A stretch of 64,000 bases of DNA from an uncultured Clostridia bacterium (GTDB taxonomy: Bacteria > Bacillota > Clostridia > TANB77 > CAG-508), in the NCBI GenBank assembly GCA_947167965.1, contig CAMVJW010000007.1, positions 43,828 through 107,827 on the forward strand. Reading direction: 5' to 3'. The notes under the pieces were generated by a model that did no database searches, was not told the DNA's origin, and worked only from the letters and a program-made list of their open reading frames with translations. Below, one piece after another: positions 18,548 to 36,866 of this stretch. How positions within the stretch are numbered: the first letter of the stretch is position 1; each line of letters starts with the position of its first letter. Made by a program: the position numbers and the translations under genes.

Positions 18548-19663
18548 TTAATTCTGTCCTGTAGCAGAATTTGGAATAGTATCTACTTTATTTCCATTTA
18601 CAATTATTGTTCCTCCAGTAAATGTTGCTGTTCCATCATAATCAAATGTAGAATTTCCTTTAACATTTATTGTTCCTCCAGATACAATTATATCTCCATT
18701 TGAATCTATGCCATCTGTATCTCCATCAGCCATTGTAATATTAATTTCTCCTCCAGTTATTTCAATTGTAACTTTATAGCTTTCTGATTTGCTTCCCGCA
18801 TTTATTCCATCTCCTGTTGCATTAATTGAAAGTTTTCCTCCATTTATTTGCACATAAGTTCCTTCAATTCCTTCAGCTCCATTTAAGAAAAGTGCTCCAT
18901 CATCTATTTGTACTACTGATGTACCATGTATACAATCATCTGTTGCATTTATTATAATACTTCCTTTATTAATAAATACATATCCTTTAGTATCATCACT
19001 ACTGTTTTCTGCATGTAGTCCATCTGTCCCTGCATTTATATTTAACGTTCCATCTGCTATTCTAATTGAATCATTTGCTCTTATTGCAACTGTAGATGAT
19101 TTTATATTATATGTTCCACCAGTTATTTTAATATCATCTTTTCCAGTAATACCATTTTGTGATGACTCTATATTTAAAGATCCTGTTCCATTAAGTGTTA
19201 TATCTTGTTTTGAATAGATTACAGCATTTAAATTATTTGTATCATCTTTTTCAAATGTTCCTGTAACTTTTAAAGTATTTTCTCCTTTTGAAGTAACAAA
19301 TACTTTATCTGCTGTTTTTACATAAATAACTGGCATTGTTTCATTTGTAATAGATACATTTTCTAATACAATTTGAACTTTATCTATATCACCTGCTTCC
19401 ACATAAATTGTTACATTTTTGGCTGTTCCTGAAATAACATATATTCCTTCTGATGTTATATTTATATTTTCTCCATCAGATACTGTATATTTTGTAGCAT
19501 TCGTAGTATTTACATCTTGCTCTAAATCTTTAGTTGTAAATAGTTCACTACTTTTATAGATTTTTGATACCATACTAGTAGTATTTTTATTTTTTAAAAA
19601 ACTTAAAGTAATTACCATTATAATTAATACTATAACTCCTATTATTAAATAAATCTTTTTCAT
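18548..19663 (-). CDS. Membrane-anchored DUF4353 carbohydrate-binding-domain protein (copy B)
   Basis: Homologous to 13881..15116; MKKIYLIIGVIVLIIMVITL start favoured over 19741. Confidence 0.82.
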   Translation of the reverse strand: MKKIYLIIGVIVLIIMVITLSFLKNKNTTSMVSKIYKSSELFTTKDLEQDVNTTNATKYTVSDGENINITSEGIYVISGTAKNVTIYVEAGDIDKVQIVLENVSITNETMPVIYVKTADKVFVTSKGENTLKVTGTFEKDDTNNLNAVIYSKQDITLNGTGSLNIESSQNGITGKDDIKITGGTYNIKSSTVAIRANDSIRIADGTLNINAGTDGLHAENSSDDTKGYVFINKGSIIINATDDCIHGTSVVQIDDGALFLNGAEGIEGTYVQINGGKLSINATGDGINAGSKSESYKVTIEITGGEINITMADGDTDGIDSNGDIIVSGGTINVKGNSTFDYDGTATFTGGTIIVNGNKVDTIPNSATGQN

Positions 19664-19797
19664 ATTTACATCATTCCTTCCTTGTTTTTTGATACATATA
19701 CTATAAAAAACAAATATTGAAATAATATTGAAAAAAGTCAATGTAGATTAATTTTATTAAAGCTCTTAAAAAATCTTCATACATTGACTGTTATGTT

Positions 19798-20217
19798 CTA
19801 TTTTACTCTATTCATTTTATATAATTTAATACTTACAACTACCATAGTTACTGCTAATAAGTCAGATAACACTAATTGCATTATTGCTGCCCAAGCAACT
19901 GGTTCAAGAGGCCAAGGTTCTATAAATGTTGCTAAACAAGCTCTAAATATCCAAACAATGGTTAAGAAAAAGTATAATTCTTTTGCTTCTTTACTTTCCC
20001 CTAAAGCTCTTTTCCCCCATATAATTGAAAGCAAACTACTTCCAAACAATAATAATGAGAAACAATAATTTGTGTAATCTATTCCAACTATCAAGTTCCT
20101 ATATTGCATTGGTAGGTAGCTATACCATTGAAACATAATTGGGACAAAAAAATGCCATAATCCAACTAACATACTCATAATTGTTGATGTATAGTATAAT
20201 ATTTTGTATTTTTTCAT
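19798..20217 (-). CDS. Small multi-pass membrane protein
   Basis: Four hydrophobic segments; MKKYKILYYTSTIMSMLVGLWHFFVPIMFQWY. Confidence 0.6.
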   Translation of the reverse strand: MKKYKILYYTSTIMSMLVGLWHFFVPIMFQWYSYLPMQYRNLIVGIDYTNYCFSLLLFGSSLLSIIWGKRALGESKEAKELYFFLTIVWIFRACLATFIEPWPLEPVAWAAIMQLVLSDLLAVTMVVVSIKLYKMNRVK

Positions 20218-20255
20218 ATAAATCTTTTCCTCCATATGTTACTTTCTTTATTAAT

Positions 20256-20570
20256 TTATATTAATTTATCAAAATCTCGCGCACTATATATTAAGTGCGT
20301 TATTTCAATTATGTTATTTCTCACTGTATAAAAAATTGTAAAATTTTCCACATAAATTCTATACCAATTATATTTAGTATCCTCTTTGCTTTTATATATT
20401 GCATAACTTTCAGGATTTTCACTTCTTTTTTGAATAGCTTTATGTATATTTTTTAATAATCTTTGCGCTGAAATTTTGTTTTTTAATATAAATGTAATAT
20501 AGTATATTATTTCGTCTAGTTCATCACTAAATGATGGAAGATATCTTATTGTATATTTATTTTTTGCCAT
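20256..20570 (-). CDS. RelE/ParE-family toxin
   Basis: YTIRYLPSFSDELDEIIYYI...YRIYVENFTIFYTVRNNIIEITHLIYSARDF. Confidence 0.85.
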   Translation of the reverse strand: MAKNKYTIRYLPSFSDELDEIIYYITFILKNKISAQRLLKNIHKAIQKRSENPESYAIYKSKEDTKYNWYRIYVENFTIFYTVRNNIIEITHLIYSARDFDKLI

Positions 20571-20871
20571 TAATTACCCTCCTAGCCTTTGAAAAAACTT
20601 CATCATCTGTTAAATAAACAGTGTCTGGATTATCTAATTCAACTTCTGTTTCTTTTAACATTTTATCTACATTTATATTTCCAAATTTTTCTTCTAATGA
20701 TTTATTAACTTTTATTTCATTTATCATTTCTGAATATTTTTCTAAACTCAACACTACCATTGAACCATACCCATTTTTTGTTAAATATACCGCTTCATCC
20801 TCTTTTAAAACTAAATCCTCTATCTCTGGATATTTATTTCTCAAATCTGACACAGGTCTAATATTAATCAT
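20557..20871 (-). CDS. Phd/YefM-family antitoxin
   Basis: MINIRPVSDLRNKYPEIEDLVLKEDEAVYLTKNGYGSMVVLSLEKYSEM; overlaps toxin gene by 14 nt. Confidence 0.85.
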   Translation of the reverse strand: MINIRPVSDLRNKYPEIEDLVLKEDEAVYLTKNGYGSMVVLSLEKYSEMINEIKVNKSLEEKFGNINVDKMLKETEVELDNPDTVYLTDDEVFSKARRVINGKK

Positions 20872-20973
20872 AATTTACACTCTCCTTAAATTTTATTATC
20901 ATTATTTTATCATAGTTTTATCATTTGTACAATTGTTTTTATAAATTAATATTAGTCTGGTTAATATACTTAC

Positions 20974-23199
20974 TTATTTCAAATTTTTTATTTTTCTTAA
21001 TCTTAAGGCATTTAATACTACTGTTACACTACTTAGCACCATACTAATACTTGCAATCATTGGATTTATAGATATGCCTATTGGTTTTAATGCACCTACT
21101 GCAATTGGTATCATCAAGCAATTATAAAAAAAAGCCCAAAATAAATTTTGTTTAATAATTCTTACTGTCTTATTACTTATATTTATCAAATCAAATATAC
21201 AATTTAAATCATTCTTATTTAAAATAACATCTGCTGAATCCATTGCAATATCTGTTCCATCATTCACACTTACACCTATATCAGAACATGCAAGTGCTAT
21301 ACTGTCATTAATTCCATCTCCACACATCATAATAAATCTATTTTCATTTTTTAGTTTTTTAATTGTATTTGCCTTGTCTTTTGGCAATACCTCTGATATT
21401 ACTTTATTAATTCCGATTTTTTTTGCAGTTTTTTCAGCTGTTTTACTATTATCACCTGTTAGCATTATGCTTTCAATATTTAGTTTATTTAAATTCTTTA
21501 TTAAGCTTTCCGCTTCTTGTCTTACAATATCATTTACTCCAATTAATCCTAAAACTTCTTTTTCATTTGCAATATAGACAATGCTATTCCCATTTTCAGC
21601 AAGACTTTGCTCGTCTGTAAAATGATTATTCTTAATACTGTATTTTTCTAAAATTTTTTTATTTCCTATTATTATTTTTTCATTATTAATACAAGCTACA
21701 ATTCCCATGCCTGCTATATTTTCAAAACTATCAATATTTAATAATGATATATTGTTTTCTTTAGTATAGTCTATAAATGCTTTTGATATTGGATGTGTAG
21801 ACTTATTTTCAATACTTCCAGCTAATTGTAATAATTTATTATTTTCAATATTACTATAATTAATTATCTCAGATATTTTTAATTTTCCATATGTTAATGT
21901 CCCTGTTTTGTCAAATATAACAGTATCTACTTTTCTTGCATTTTCAAGTATTTCACTTTTTTTAACTAAAATTCCATTTATTGCACATATTCCTTCGCAT
22001 ACAACAATTGCAAGTGGTGTTGCTAAGCCCAAACTACAAGGACATGCTACAACTAATACAGTTACAAATGTTGTTATTGCACTTTCAAAGCTTTGACCTA
22101 TTATCAAATATCCAGCAAATGCTATTATTGCAATTAAAATTACTATTGGAACAAAATATCCTGATACTTTATCTGCAATTTTTGCAAGTGGAGCTTTGGT
22201 TGAACTTGCTTCTACTACAAGTTTTACAATTTCTGAAACAGTTGATTCTTTTCCAATTCTTTCTGCTTTATATTCTATATATCCGTCATAATTCATACTT
22301 CCTGCAATTACGGTATTTCCCTTTTCTTTTAATTTTGGTTTACTTTCTCCTGTAATAAATGATTCGTCTAAATGTGCTTTTCCTTCTACTATAATTCCAT
22401 CTACTGCTATTTTTTCTCCTGCTTTACATACTACAATATCACCTTTATTAATTTCATCTAGAGTAACCTTTCTAAATTCGCCATTTCTTTTTATTGTTGC
22501 TTTATCGGGTGTAATTGTAACTAATTTGCTTATTGCCTCTTTTGTTTTATCTTTACTTAATCCATCAATAAATCTTCCTAGCTTAATAAAATAAATAACT
22601 ATTGCTGAAGATTCAAAATATAAATGCATTACTTTTTCATGGTTACCATTTAATACTAAATACATATTATACAAACTATAAAAAAAGCTTGTCAAAACTC
22701 CTATTCCTACTAATGTATCCATATTGGGTGTTTTATGAATTAAACTTTTATATCCATTTTTTATAATATCATATCCATATATTAAAAATAATACTGTAAT
22801 TATAAAAATTGCACTCATATAATTTATTGTATTTATATGCATATCAAACAAAGGAATTTGTGGTAATTTAACCATATTTCCCATAGATATATACATTAAA
22901 ACAATTGCAAGAAATGTATATATAGTAAATATAATTTTTTTAGTTTTATTCTTTTTATTTAAGTCTATTTGTTTAAACTCACCTAAACTTTTAAAACCAG
23001 CCTTTTTAACAAATTCTTCTATTTGAACTATATTTAATTTCTTTTCATCATACTTTATTGTAGCATTTGCCATTACTAAATTTACTGTTGCTTTTTCTAT
23101 ACCTTCTTGCTTATTTAAGTATTTTTCTAACCCACTTGAGCAAGCGCTACAAGTCATACCATCAATAGATAAAATTATATTTTTCATAATTTTCATCAT
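20974..23199 (-). CDS. copA: Copper-translocating P-type ATPase
   Basis: GMTCSACSSGLE HMA, CPC (VACPCSLGLATPLAIV), DKTGTLTYG, GDGINDSIAL. Confidence 0.95.
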   Translation of the reverse strand: MMKIMKNIILSIDGMTCSACSSGLEKYLNKQEGIEKATVNLVMANATIKYDEKKLNIVQIEEFVKKAGFKSLGEFKQIDLNKKNKTKKIIFTIYTFLAIVLMYISMGNMVKLPQIPLFDMHINTINYMSAIFIITVLFLIYGYDIIKNGYKSLIHKTPNMDTLVGIGVLTSFFYSLYNMYLVLNGNHEKVMHLYFESSAIVIYFIKLGRFIDGLSKDKTKEAISKLVTITPDKATIKRNGEFRKVTLDEINKGDIVVCKAGEKIAVDGIIVEGKAHLDESFITGESKPKLKEKGNTVIAGSMNYDGYIEYKAERIGKESTVSEIVKLVVEASSTKAPLAKIADKVSGYFVPIVILIAIIAFAGYLIIGQSFESAITTFVTVLVVACPCSLGLATPLAIVVCEGICAINGILVKKSEILENARKVDTVIFDKTGTLTYGKLKISEIINYSNIENNKLLQLAGSIENKSTHPISKAFIDYTKENNISLLNIDSFENIAGMGIVACINNEKIIIGNKKILEKYSIKNNHFTDEQSLAENGNSIVYIANEKEVLGLIGVNDIVRQEAESLIKNLNKLNIESIMLTGDNSKTAEKTAKKIGINKVISEVLPKDKANTIKKLKNENRFIMMCGDGINDSIALACSDIGVSVNDGTDIAMDSADVILNKNDLNCIFDLINISNKTVRIIKQNLFWAFFYNCLMIPIAVGALKPIGISINPMIASISMVLSSVTVVLNALRLRKIKNLK

Positions 23200-23254
23200 T
23201 TCTTTCTTAAAATATTATTAATAATTGTATTATCAAGCAATAAGTGTAATTAAC

Positions 23255-23473
23255 TTAATCTACAATTTCAAATCCTAAATCTTGTATTACTTCTGTAATC
23301 ACCTGCATTGTAATTTTTTCATCACAAACAACATTTACTATTCCCGAAATATGATTAGCAGTAACTTTTTCTATTCCTTCAATATTTTCTAAAGCATTCT
23401 TAACCCTATTTTCACATCCATTACACATCATACCTTTTGTTTTTAGCTCTATTTCTTTCATAATTAAAATCAT
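23255..23473 (-). CDS. copZ: HMA-domain copper chaperone-like protein
   Basis: MKEIELKTKGMMCNGCENRVKNALENIEGI; upstream of copA. Confidence 0.85.
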   Translation of the reverse strand: MILIMKEIELKTKGMMCNGCENRVKNALENIEGIEKVTANHISGIVNVVCDEKITMQVITEVIQDLGFEIVD

Positions 23474-23603
23474 TCCTTTCCGAAATATTGTATTTTTAGA
23501 ACATTATATCATCTTTTATTTTATTTATCTAGTATAAAAAATAAGCCCAACTTATTAAACATATCTTGTTTAACAATTTGAGCTCACTAATAGATTAAAT
23601 TAA

Positions 23604-31733
<8,130 letters not shown>

Positions 31734-31838
31734 AAATTCATAAAAACCTCTTTTTTAGGTTATTATTGACAAATACAAATATTTTTATTCATTGACAGTT
31801 TTCATCAAATAAAATATAATATTGACAGATTTTAATTT

Positions 31839-31914
31839 GGGGACAGTCCCTTTTCAAAAACGGGACTGTCCCGTTTTCAAAATGGGACAGACTTACTTCA
31901 ATTTTGGGACACAC
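31839..31914. repeat. GGGACAGTCCC-type palindromic intergenic repeat, copy A
   Basis: GGGGACAGTCCCTTTTCAAAAACGGGACTGTCCCGTTTTCAAAATGGGACAGACTTACTTCAATTTTGGGACACACT; related to inverted copy at 56133..56220. Confidence 0.85.
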
Positions 31915-31981
31915 TTATGTAATATTCTCCATTTTTTTGTTACTTTTTTTTTTATATTTATAGAAAGGAATGTATTTTTAT

Positions 31982-33073
31982 ATGAAGAAAAAAATTTTTT
32001 TAATAATATCTTATGCTTTGCAAATTTTAATATGTTTCTATGTTTTTGCCTATGCTCAAAACATAGTTCAATCAACAATTAATGCATTACAAGCTTATTC
32101 AAGTCTTTTACCATCAGATGTTATGCAAAGAACTTTAAATATTTTTGTTAATAATGGAGCTAAATATATTTATACTATTGCATCAATTAATTTAATTTTA
32201 AATCTATTAAGCTTAATTATTGTTTTAAAAGCAAATATTTTACAAAACAAAGGAAAATTAATTGCATTTTCTGTAATATCTATATTTACTTCAGCATTAA
32301 CAGTTTCAGAAATACTTGCTATAGTAAATATTATAGTTCTTGCAGTATCAAAAAGAAAAAATCCTGAGGATTTCCCTGTGAAAAAAGAAATTCCAAAAAT
32401 AGAATTTCAAAATTCAACAAAGAAAGAAAAGATTTGGTCTATTATACTAATTTTAACTTATTGCATAATTTTTGGAGCAAGCTCTTTTTTACCTGATGAT
32501 TTTAATTTAACTGCATATTATATACTTAGTATTCTTATTTATATATTTTTAATTGTATTATCTATTTTTGTTTTTAAAGATAAATTAAAACATGATGTAA
32601 AACTCTTTAAAAATAATTTTAGTGCATATATGAGATTTATACTACCTAAGATTGGAATCATTTATTTAATTGAATTAGTAGCTACTGTTATTGTTTCTTT
32701 TTATGCAAAAAATCTAGTTTCTGTTAATCAACAAACTTTGGAACAACTTCCAGCCTGGTTTTTACTACCTGTCGCTATTATATATGCACCTATTGTTGAA
32801 GAAGCTATTTTCCGTGGTTCTTTACGCAGATTTATCAAAAATGATATTATTTTTATTATCATTTCTGCAATAAGTTTTGGATTATTACATACTCTTAAGG
32901 AAAGCTCAGTTGCTATTGCTCTTGTTAAATCTATTCCTTATGCAGTAATTGGTGGAGGCTTTGCTTATATTTACAAAAAATCTAATAATATATGTTCAAA
33001 TATGTTTGCTCACTTTTTTTATAATATAATAGCAGCAACATTTACAGTATTATTTACTACTATTATTTTTTAA
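31982..33073 (+). CDS. CPBP-family intramembrane protease (CAAX protease-like)
   Basis: YAPIVEEAIFRGSLRR...SFGLLHTLKES...HFFYNIIAA. Confidence 0.88.
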   Translation: MKKKIFLIISYALQILICFYVFAYAQNIVQSTINALQAYSSLLPSDVMQRTLNIFVNNGAKYIYTIASINLILNLLSLIIVLKANILQNKGKLIAFSVISIFTSALTVSEILAIVNIIVLAVSKRKNPEDFPVKKEIPKIEFQNSTKKEKIWSIILILTYCIIFGASSFLPDDFNLTAYYILSILIYIFLIVLSIFVFKDKLKHDVKLFKNNFSAYMRFILPKIGIIYLIELVATVIVSFYAKNLVSVNQQTLEQLPAWFLLPVAIIYAPIVEEAIFRGSLRRFIKNDIIFIIISAISFGLLHTLKESSVAIALVKSIPYAVIGGGFAYIYKKSNNICSNMFAHFFYNIIAATFTVLFTTIIF

Positions 33074-33086
33074 TGTTATAAAAATA

Positions 33087-33123
33087 AAAGCTTGTAGTTA
33101 TTTAATTAATCCTACAAGCTTTT
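33087..33123. terminator. Bidirectional intrinsic terminator
   Basis: AAAAGCTTGTAG...CTACAAGCTTTT between convergent genes. Confidence 0.8.
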
Positions 33124-33184
33124 ATTTTTTCTAATATTTCTAAATTTTTATGGACATATTTGTTTTTCCACTTTACTACTTTTT

Positions 33185-33718
33185 TTAATAGTTTTCTGCT
33201 TTTATTTCAAAATATGATTTTGGATGATTGCAAACTGGACAAACTTCTGGAGCTGATGTTCCTACTACTATATGTCCACAGTTTCTACATTTCCATACTT
33301 TTACAGATCCTGCTTCAAATACTTTTCCATCTTTTACATTTTCTAATAGTTTTCTATATCTTTCTTCATGTTCTTTTTCTATTTTTCCAACTTCTTCAAA
33401 TAAAAATGCTATTCTATCAAAGCCTTCTTCTTTAGCAGTTTTTGCAAATTCTGCATACATATCTGTCCACTCAAAATTCTCACCATCTGCTGCAGCTTCT
33501 AAATTTTCTGCTGTTGTTCCAATTCCTTGTAATTCTTTAAACCAAATTTTTGCATGCTCTTTTTCATTTAAAGCTGTTTCTTCAAATATAGCTGCAATTT
33601 GTTCATATCCTTCTTTTTTTGCTTGGCTGGCAAAATAAGTGTATTTATTTCTTGCTTGTGATTCTCCCGCAAAAGCAGCTTTTAAATTAGCTTCTGTTCT
33701 TGATCCTTTTAATTCCAT
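33185..33718 (-). CDS. rbr: Rubrerythrin
   Basis: [41 protein letters not shown]-terminal WKCRNCGH...[12 protein letters not shown]. Confidence 0.95.
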   Translation of the reverse strand: MELKGSRTEANLKAAFAGESQARNKYTYFASQAKKEGYEQIAAIFEETALNEKEHAKIWFKELQGIGTTAENLEAAADGENFEWTDMYAEFAKTAKEEGFDRIAFLFEEVGKIEKEHEERYRKLLENVKDGKVFEAGSVKVWKCRNCGHIVVGTSAPEVCPVCNHPKSYFEIKAENY

Positions 33719-33804
33719 AGTTACCAATCCTTTCTTTTTTTGTGTAATTATATCACAGATTTAATAAATTTCAAATAAATTTACTAATTGTAATATATAT
33801 CGTT

Positions 33805-34527
33805 TTATGATATACATATAATTCCTCCATAATCAATTACATCTAATCCTTCAAATTCAATTATCTTTAGTCCTTTGTTAATTATAAATTTTCTAATCTT
33901 ATTATCCTTATCAATTTTATTTAAATCTCCAGAAACAAAAATATAATTTTCTATTTTTGAAATTGCTCCACCAATAAAACCTTTTTTTATACTATAATTA
34001 TTCCCATTTAATAGTTTTATATCCAAAAAATCTTCCATAAATAAAATATCAAAATCATAATCTATTAAATTATTATAAATCCCTTTATCAGTGGTTATCA
34101 CACTATTTTCGTCAATTATAGCAATTGAACAATTTGCATATCCTTGATTAACATGAATTAAATTAAATTTTTCCTTTTTTAATATTTCTAAAGCTTTTTT
34201 ATCTGTGTATTTAAAATTATGAATAGCATTATTACCTACAATTGCAACATTATAGGCTATATCATTAGGATATTTTTTTTGTAAATTACTATTGCCTTTA
34301 TATCCTTTAATATCAATATTACTACATGATTTTTTATTAATTTTCTCATATTGGTATTTGTCTATTATTAAATTCTTGTTTATTTTTAAGCATGAAATAT
34401 CTACATGTGAAGAGATTTCTGGATATAATTCATTATTTTCTTCTATTTCAATTATTTCAAAACCTAATTGTTTTATTTTTTCTTTTTCTATATCTCTCAT
34501 TCTTTTGTCAATAATTACATACTTCAA
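33805..34527 (-). CDS. DUF6873/GME-fold-like hypothetical protein
   Basis: NQGYANCSIAIIDENSVITTDKGIY...GFIGGAISKIENYIFVSGDLNKI. Confidence 0.5.
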   Translation of the reverse strand: MKYVIIDKRMRDIEKEKIKQLGFEIIEIEENNELYPEISSHVDISCLKINKNLIIDKYQYEKINKKSCSNIDIKGYKGNSNLQKKYPNDIAYNVAIVGNNAIHNFKYTDKKALEILKKEKFNLIHVNQGYANCSIAIIDENSVITTDKGIYNNLIDYDFDILFMEDFLDIKLLNGNNYSIKKGFIGGAISKIENYIFVSGDLNKIDKDNKIRKFIINKGLKIIEFEGLDVIDYGGIICIS

Positions 34528-34680
34528 TTTTATTAATCCCCCTCATTTATCATATTTTAACATATTAAATATTTATTTACAAAAATATTTCTAAAACTAT
34601 AGATATTTCTTTAAAAAATTGATAGTATATTTTAAAATATTATAAAGCTGTATAATATTAAATATACTTAATTTGAATTA

Positions 34681-36099
34681 ATGAAAGGACTTGATTACAT
34701 GTTTGAAAACTATATTGAGAATAAAAAAAATGAAATAATAAATAATCTGATTAAACTTATTTCATTTAAAAGCATATCAAATACCAATTTAGATTCACAA
34801 TTTCCTTTTGGAAAAGAATGTAGCAATTGTTTAAATTACACTTTAGAATTAGCTAAGTCAATGGGATTTAAAACAAAAAATGTTGATGAATATTGTGGCT
34901 ATATCGAATTTGGAGAGGGCGAAGAATTAATTGGAATAGTTGGACATTTAGATGTTGTTCCAGCAAATGATGGATGGGAACATGATCCATTTAATGCTGA
35001 TATATCTGAAGGGAAACTTTATGGTAGAGGTTCTGTAGATGATAAAGGCCCCATAATAGCTTCTTTATATGCTATGAAGGCAGTTATGGATAATTATAAA
35101 ATTAATAAGAGAGTAAGATTAATTTTAGGATTAAATGAAGAACAAAATTGGAAATGTATTAAGTATTATAAAGAACATGAAGAAATTCCAACTTTTGGAT
35201 TTAGTCCAGATGCAAATTTCCCAGTTATTTTTGCCGAAAAAGGAATTTTATCTTCTTGGTTTGAAATTGATTATATAGGTTCTTCAAAAATAAAGATTTT
35301 AAATATTGATTGTAATAATAATCCTTTTAATGTTGTTCCTAAAATTTGTAAAATTGATTTAGAACTTTCTAGTACAATTAATAAAAGAGAGTTTATAGAG
35401 AAAATCCATTTAATCAATAAAAAATATAATTTTAATATTGAAATTAATGAATTATCTATAAATAAAGTTCAAATAATCTTAAATGGAGTAGCTTCACATT
35501 CTGCTCATCCAGAACTTGGAAGTAATGCTATTTCAAAATTGATTATTGTATTAAATGAACTATTTAATAGTTATAACTGTAATTGTAATATCTTTCAGTT
35601 CTTTTATGATAGAATAAATACAGAATTATCTGGAAAATCTTTAGGAATTGATTTTAAAGATGAATCAGGTAGTTTAACATTAAATGTTGCTAAATTTTTA
35701 TTTGAAGACAATAAAATAAAAATAGGCATGAATTTAAGAATTCCTGTAACTATTAAGATTAGTGAAATAGAAGATAAACTAAAAAAAGAAGCTGAAAAAT
35801 ATACTGTTTTATCATATTCACATTCTTCTATGGATCCTTTACACCTAAGTTTGGAAAATGATTTAGTTAAGAAACTATTAGATATTTATAATCAAAAAAC
35901 CAACTCACAAGAAAAACCCATAGCTATAGGCGGAGGTACTTTTGCAAGAGCATTTGATAATTTTGTGTCTTTTGGTCCAACATTTCCAGGAGATCCAGAT
36001 TTATGTCATCAAAATGACGAATATATCGAAATTGAAAAGCTATTATTATGTGCAAATATTTATGCTGATGCAATATATGAATTAAGTACTAATTCTTAA
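34681..36099 (+). CDS. Sapep/PepV-like M20 dipeptidase
   Basis: GIVGHLDVVPANDGWEHDPFNADISEGKLYGRGSVDDKGP...ASHSAHPELGSNA. Confidence 0.92.
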   Translation: MKGLDYMFENYIENKKNEIINNLIKLISFKSISNTNLDSQFPFGKECSNCLNYTLELAKSMGFKTKNVDEYCGYIEFGEGEELIGIVGHLDVVPANDGWEHDPFNADISEGKLYGRGSVDDKGPIIASLYAMKAVMDNYKINKRVRLILGLNEEQNWKCIKYYKEHEEIPTFGFSPDANFPVIFAEKGILSSWFEIDYIGSSKIKILNIDCNNNPFNVVPKICKIDLELSSTINKREFIEKIHLINKKYNFNIEINELSINKVQIILNGVASHSAHPELGSNAISKLIIVLNELFNSYNCNCNIFQFFYDRINTELSGKSLGIDFKDESGSLTLNVAKFLFEDNKIKIGMNLRIPVTIKISEIEDKLKKEAEKYTVLSYSHSSMDPLHLSLENDLVKKLLDIYNQKTNSQEKPIAIGGGTFARAFDNFVSFGPTFPGDPDLCHQNDEYIEIEKLLLCANIYADAIYELSTNS

Positions 36100-36185
36100 G
36101 TTCATTAAATAAAGAGTTTTTATTATTATGTCAAACTTTTTTAATTTTGCTATTCTTTATAATAAAAACTCTTTTTTAATTAAAA

Positions 36186-36605
36186 TTATTTTGATATAAG
36201 TAAATTTTCAAAAATTTGATGTATTTTTGTATTAGTTTTTTTCATATTTATAGGTTTTAATTCATTATTCGTAAAACAGTGCTTTGTCCAAGCTTTTATC
36301 ACTTCTTTATCTGTTTTTGTATCAATCACACTATAAGATACTTTCATTCTAACTCCATTATATTCTGTAACTATAGGTTTAATAGAAATAATATCTCCAC
36401 TTGTAACATGATTCTTATACTGACAATTCACTTCTAATGTTGGTATTGTAAAACCCATTTTTTCTAGTTCTTCCATTGGGATGCCTAGTTGTTTCATCCA
36501 CTTACTTCTTGCTTCTTCTAAAAATCTAATATAATTTGAATGATGTACTACCCCCATTCTATCAGTTTCATAATAATTTATTTCTCTAATATATTCAAAT
36601 TTCAT
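36186..36605 (-). CDS. Acyl-CoA thioesterase, 4HBT/YbgC family
   Basis: YYETDRMGVVHHSNYIRFLEEARSKWM. Confidence 0.9.
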   Translation of the reverse strand: MKFEYIREINYYETDRMGVVHHSNYIRFLEEARSKWMKQLGIPMEELEKMGFTIPTLEVNCQYKNHVTSGDIISIKPIVTEYNGVRMKVSYSVIDTKTDKEVIKAWTKHCFTNNELKPINMKKTNTKIHQIFENLLISK

Positions 36606-36866
36606 TTTCTCACCTCGTGCTATAACTTTAAAAGATTATTAATCTTTTTATTAGTTATATCCCAACATTATTGATAGAATCATTATTACTTTTTAATTCC
36701 AACTTTTTATCTTCTGTTGTTACGAATTCCTAAAATAAAGATATTTTACATTATGATATTGTCATTTTACATAGTTTTCACTTTGTATGTAAAACTCCTA
36801 CTGTTCTAGCACTAGGAGTTTGTTAAATCATTTTTTTATTACTTGTTTTATTTAGTTTTTATAGTA

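Noticed and set aside
31893-32078. Minus-strand 61-aa ORF across the repeat and the CPBP protease start
   Set aside because: Overlaps a well-supported plus-strand gene and a repeat; no supporting features.
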